Assembly: GCA_009774535.1 (NCBI GenBank)
Contig: VSNY01000083.1
Location: 1 to 16,076, forward strand
Source of the DNA: Lachnospiraceae bacterium
GTDB taxonomy: Bacteria > Bacillota > Clostridia > Lachnospirales > Lachnospiraceae
Direction: 5' to 3'
Length of the DNA: 16,076 nucleotides
This document shows, one piece after another, positions 13,981-16,076 of the stretch. Every line of letters begins with the position of its first letter. The first letter of the stretch is position 1. A program made the position numbers and the translations under genes. The notes under the pieces are model-generated. The model made no database searches. It saw nothing but the letters and a program-made list of their open reading frames with translations, and was not told the DNA's origin.

Positions 13981-14004
13981 AAATAAAAAACAGGAGCGAA
14001 ACAG

Positions 14005-14011
14005 AAGGGGG
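14005..14011 (+). promoter_or_regulatory. Ribosome binding site that fixes the phospholipase C-fold gene start
   Basis: AAGGGGG stands 7 bases before ATG 14019. An in-frame ATG at 13884 lies inside the NfeD gene and would add 45 residues unrelated to the family, so it is rejected. Confidence 0.65.
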
Positions 14012-14018
14012 CAAAGGA

Positions 14019-14996
14019 ATGCCAGGGTTTACAACACATTACTTATTTGGTGTGAAAAATTTAAAGCAGCTGGAACGGGAGGAGGAATGTCAGGCATTTG
14101 TACACAGCATCCGGAAGGACCAGACGGTGTTTCAGCTTGGACTGCAGGGGCCGGATATTTTTTTCTATCATCCGGCTTCGCAATTAAAATTTGTGCGGCC
14201 GGGTACGATTGCGCATACCAGATGGACGGGAGATTTTTTAAAGTGTCTGCTCGAAGCGCCGGAACTGTTTTGGAAGCCGGAGCATCAGCAGACTGCACGG
14301 GCATACGCAGCCGGGTTTGTCGGGCATTATATGCTGGATACGCAGATGCATCCGTATGTCTATGCCCGGACAGGAATTGGGGAGATTCTAAAGAAGAAAG
14401 GTTATGCGGATCATATCCGGCTGGAATCGGATATTGACGCCTGTCTGCTGATGCGCTATGCAAAGCTGCTGCCATCCGAGTTTCCGAATGGAAAGACCAT
14501 TGCTTTTGACGGCAAGAAACGGGCGGTTGTGGCGGAAATATTATTTTATGCATATAATTTTGTATTTCCGGAATTGTCTCTGACCAAAGGATTTCTGGAC
14601 AGGGGTATTCGTTCTATGCAAATCGGAACCAGGCTGACATACAACCCGCATAATTATAAGCGGCAGGTGGTTGAGAAGGTGGAGCAGGTTCTTTTTGGGC
14701 ATCCGCAGATCGCTCTGGTTATTCCGACGGATCATGCGCAGGGCAGTGAAGATCCGATGAATTTGGAACACAGGCTGTGGCATAATCCGTGGGAACCGGA
14801 ACAGTGCTTTACCAGCAGCGTGCCGGAAATGATTAAAAAAGCTTCCATACGTTATCAGAAGGCTTTGAAGTATTTGAATCAGCTGTATACGGCACACTCT
14901 TATGAAGACCGTTACGATGCTGCGCTGGAACAGCTGTGCCAGTATTTAGGCAGTAAATCTTTCCATACTGGCCTGGATTGGATTAGGGGTGAATAA
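14019..14996 (+). CDS. Cytosolic zinc-dependent phospholipase C-fold protein
   Basis: The 325-residue protein starts MPGFTTHYLFG, typical of the bacterial zinc-dependent phospholipase C / S1-P1 nuclease-like family. Candidate metal ligands are present in the order seen in B. cereus PLC and C. perfringens alpha-toxin: His7, Asp46 (in QGPDIFFY), His66, His103-xxx-Asp107 (GHYMLD), His111 and His132-xxx-Glu136. Unlike those toxins it has no signal peptide and no C-terminal lipid-binding C2-like domain, so it is probably intracellular; the substrate is unknown. The C-terminal ~140 residues are mostly helical. It lies 38 bases after the NfeD gene on the same strand, so the two may be co-transcribed. 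Its 3' end overlaps the convergent dehydrogenase gene by 14 bases. The fold is supported by the ligand pattern; phospholipase activity is not established. Confidence 0.8.
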   Translation: MPGFTTHYLFGVKNLKQLEREEECQAFVHSIRKDQTVFQLGLQGPDIFFYHPASQLKFVRPGTIAHTRWTGDFLKCLLEAPELFWKPEHQQTARAYAAGFVGHYMLDTQMHPYVYARTGIGEILKKKGYADHIRLESDIDACLLMRYAKLLPSEFPNGKTIAFDGKKRAVVAEILFYAYNFVFPELSLTKGFLDRGIRSMQIGTRLTYNPHNYKRQVVEKVEQVLFGHPQIALVIPTDHAQGSEDPMNLEHRLWHNPWEPEQCFTSSVPEMIKKASIRYQKALKYLNQLYTAHSYEDRYDAALEQLCQYLGSKSFHTGLDWIRGE

Positions 14997-15918
14997 AAGC
15001 GGCAATCTGATCTTGTATGATATCCATCAGACGGCGGCGGGTTTCCGCGCCTGCCCAGGCAATGTGCGGTGTAATTAACAGCTTTCCGCTGTCTTTGATG
15101 GACTTTAGCGGGTGATCGGCACACATTGGTTCGACTGATAATACGTCAAGTCCCGCCGCTGCCAGTTCGCCAGCCTGCAAGGCGTCTGCCAGATCCTGTT
15201 CTGCAACGATCGGGCCGCGTCCCAGATTCAGAAAAATAGCGCTTTGCTTCATCTGCTGAAATGCCGCCCGATTCATCAGACCTTCGGTCTGTTCCGTCAA
15301 AGGAGCATGTACAGAAATAATATCTGACTGCGCAAGCAGTTCTTCAAAAGAAACGCGTGTATAATCCGGCTGGTTGTTTTTTCCAGTAGTGGAATAATAG
15401 ATGACGCGGCATCCGAACATCGACGCGATTTGCGCTACCCGTTGGCCGATCGCGCCAAGACCGATAATTCCCCATGTCATACCGTGGATTTCATGAAAAA
15501 TATTGTTAAAATGCGTAAAGGTAGTGTTGTTTATATATGCTTCGCTCTTTACATAGTTATCATAATACGGCAGCTTTTCCAGTAAATAGAACAGCATGGC
15601 GAACGTATGCTGTGTGACGCATTCGGTAGAGTATCCCGCTACATTTCTCCAGGCAATGCCGCGCTGCTGCAGATATTCTTTGTCCAGATTGTTGGTGCCT
15701 GTGGCAGTGACGCAGATCAGCTTTAGATGGGACGCTTTTTCCAGCGTATAGGAATTGGCAAGCATTTTATTTAATATCAGAATATCCGCGTCAATGACAC
15801 GCTCACGCATTTCTTCCTGTGTGGAGAAACCATAGATCGTTACATTGCCGAATTTTTCAAAAACAGTTAAGTCAATGTCTTTGCCGATCGTGTCGGCGTC
15901 TAAAAATACGATATTCAT
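14983..15918 (-). CDS. D-2-hydroxyacid dehydrogenase (glycerate/hydroxypyruvate reductase-like)
   Basis: This enzyme family interconverts 2-oxoacids and D-2-hydroxyacids with NAD(P)H. The 311-residue product has the usual length. The nucleotide-binding motif GLGAIG is at residues 153-158. The catalytic trio is present: Arg234 (NLGRGPIV), Glu263 (LDVLSVEP) and His285 (TPHIAWA). The His-Trp pairing in TPHIAWA is common in glycerate dehydrogenase/hydroxypyruvate reductase-type members, so that substrate class is likely but not proven. After the second strand of the Rossmann fold the sequence is VIYYSTTGKNN, without the Asp that usually selects NAD. The gene is convergent with the phospholipase C-fold gene, overlapping by 14 bases. 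The nearest Shine-Dalgarno (AAGGA, minus strand) is about 12 bases from the ATG, slightly long, but the MNIVFLDADT start fits the family. It has a sigma-A-type promoter upstream. Confidence 0.9.
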   Translation of the reverse strand: MNIVFLDADTIGKDIDLTVFEKFGNVTIYGFSTQEEMRERVIDADILILNKMLANSYTLEKASHLKLICVTATGTNNLDKEYLQQRGIAWRNVAGYSTECVTQHTFAMLFYLLEKLPYYDNYVKSEAYINNTTFTHFNNIFHEIHGMTWGIIGLGAIGQRVAQIASMFGCRVIYYSTTGKNNQPDYTRVSFEELLAQSDIISVHAPLTEQTEGLMNRAAFQQMKQSAIFLNLGRGPIVAEQDLADALQAGELAAAGLDVLSVEPMCADHPLKSIKDSGKLLITPHIAWAGAETRRRLMDIIQDQIAAFIHP

Positions 15919-15954
15919 AGTCAGCAGGTTTCCTTTCTTTTTTATTTATCTAAT

Positions 15955-15984
15955 ATTATAAAAGATTCTGAGCGGAGCCGTCAA
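15955..15984 (-). promoter_or_regulatory. Sigma-A-type promoter of the dehydrogenase gene
   Basis: On the minus strand, TTGACG (15984-15979), an 18-base spacer and a perfect TATAAT (15960-15955) lie about 37 bases upstream of the ATG. The -35 differs from consensus by one base. Confidence 0.7.
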
Positions 15985-16076
15985 GGTGCAACGTTCAGAT
16001 CCAGAGATTTCGCTTTTAGTATTTATATTTATTCAATTATAGATTTTTAAAGAATAGGGATAAAAAGAAGAATGCC
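15985..16076. other. AT-rich right edge with no supported feature
   Basis: The stretch is rich in A and T, especially from 16016. An ATG at 16072 is cut off after five bases and could be the start of another gene, but nothing supports this within the window. Confidence 0.3.

Noticed and set aside
14029..14553. 174-codon open frame on the minus strand
   Set aside because: It is antisense to the phospholipase C-fold gene, whose metal ligands confirm the other strand.

Overview
The window comes from a motile, Gram-positive, low-to-moderate GC anaerobe. The gene order (flgK, flgK, flgL, fliW, csrA, flaG, fliD, fliS, fliT-like), strong AGGAGG-type ribosome binding sites, and the sortase and InlB/CAP surface proteins all fit Clostridia, most likely a Lachnospiraceae-type organism. 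This is inferred from gene content and style; no species can be named from the sequence.

Positions 1-9147 form a late flagellar gene cluster, all on the + strand. It begins inside a first FlgK (hook-associated protein 1), followed by a complete second FlgK paralogue and an unusually long FlgL (HAP3). A hairpin-rich gap of about 135 bp leads into fliW and csrA, the FliW-CsrA pair that in Bacillus couples flagellin secretion to flagellin translation. A sigma-28-type promoter sits between csrA and flaG. It should drive flaG, fliD (filament cap), fliS (flagellin chaperone) and a coiled-coil FliT/FlgN-like chaperone gene. Two hairpins lie between fliD and fliS, and an intrinsic terminator at 9192-9226 closes the cluster.

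Positions 9255-13372 hold a two-gene surface module. A near-consensus sigma-A promoter and a perfect-consensus sigma-28 (SigD/FliA) promoter stand in tandem just upstream of a 611-residue class B-like sortase. That sortase has a large N-terminal cytoplasmic region, one membrane helix and a 12-residue-repeat linker. It is followed, without a visible terminator, by a secreted protein with CAP, InlB-type, Ig-like and Fn3-like domains. That protein has no C-terminal sorting signal. A strong terminator ends the unit. Flagellar-sigma control of a sortase unit is the most interesting inference in the window.

Positions 13417-15984 contain a short NfeD-family membrane protein and a cytosolic zinc-dependent phospholipase C-fold protein on the + strand. 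A D-2-hydroxyacid dehydrogenase on the - strand ends convergently with a 14-bp overlap and has its own sigma-A-like promoter. The last ~90 bases are AT-rich with no supported feature. No rRNA, tRNA, insertion sequence, CRISPR array or phage feature was seen.
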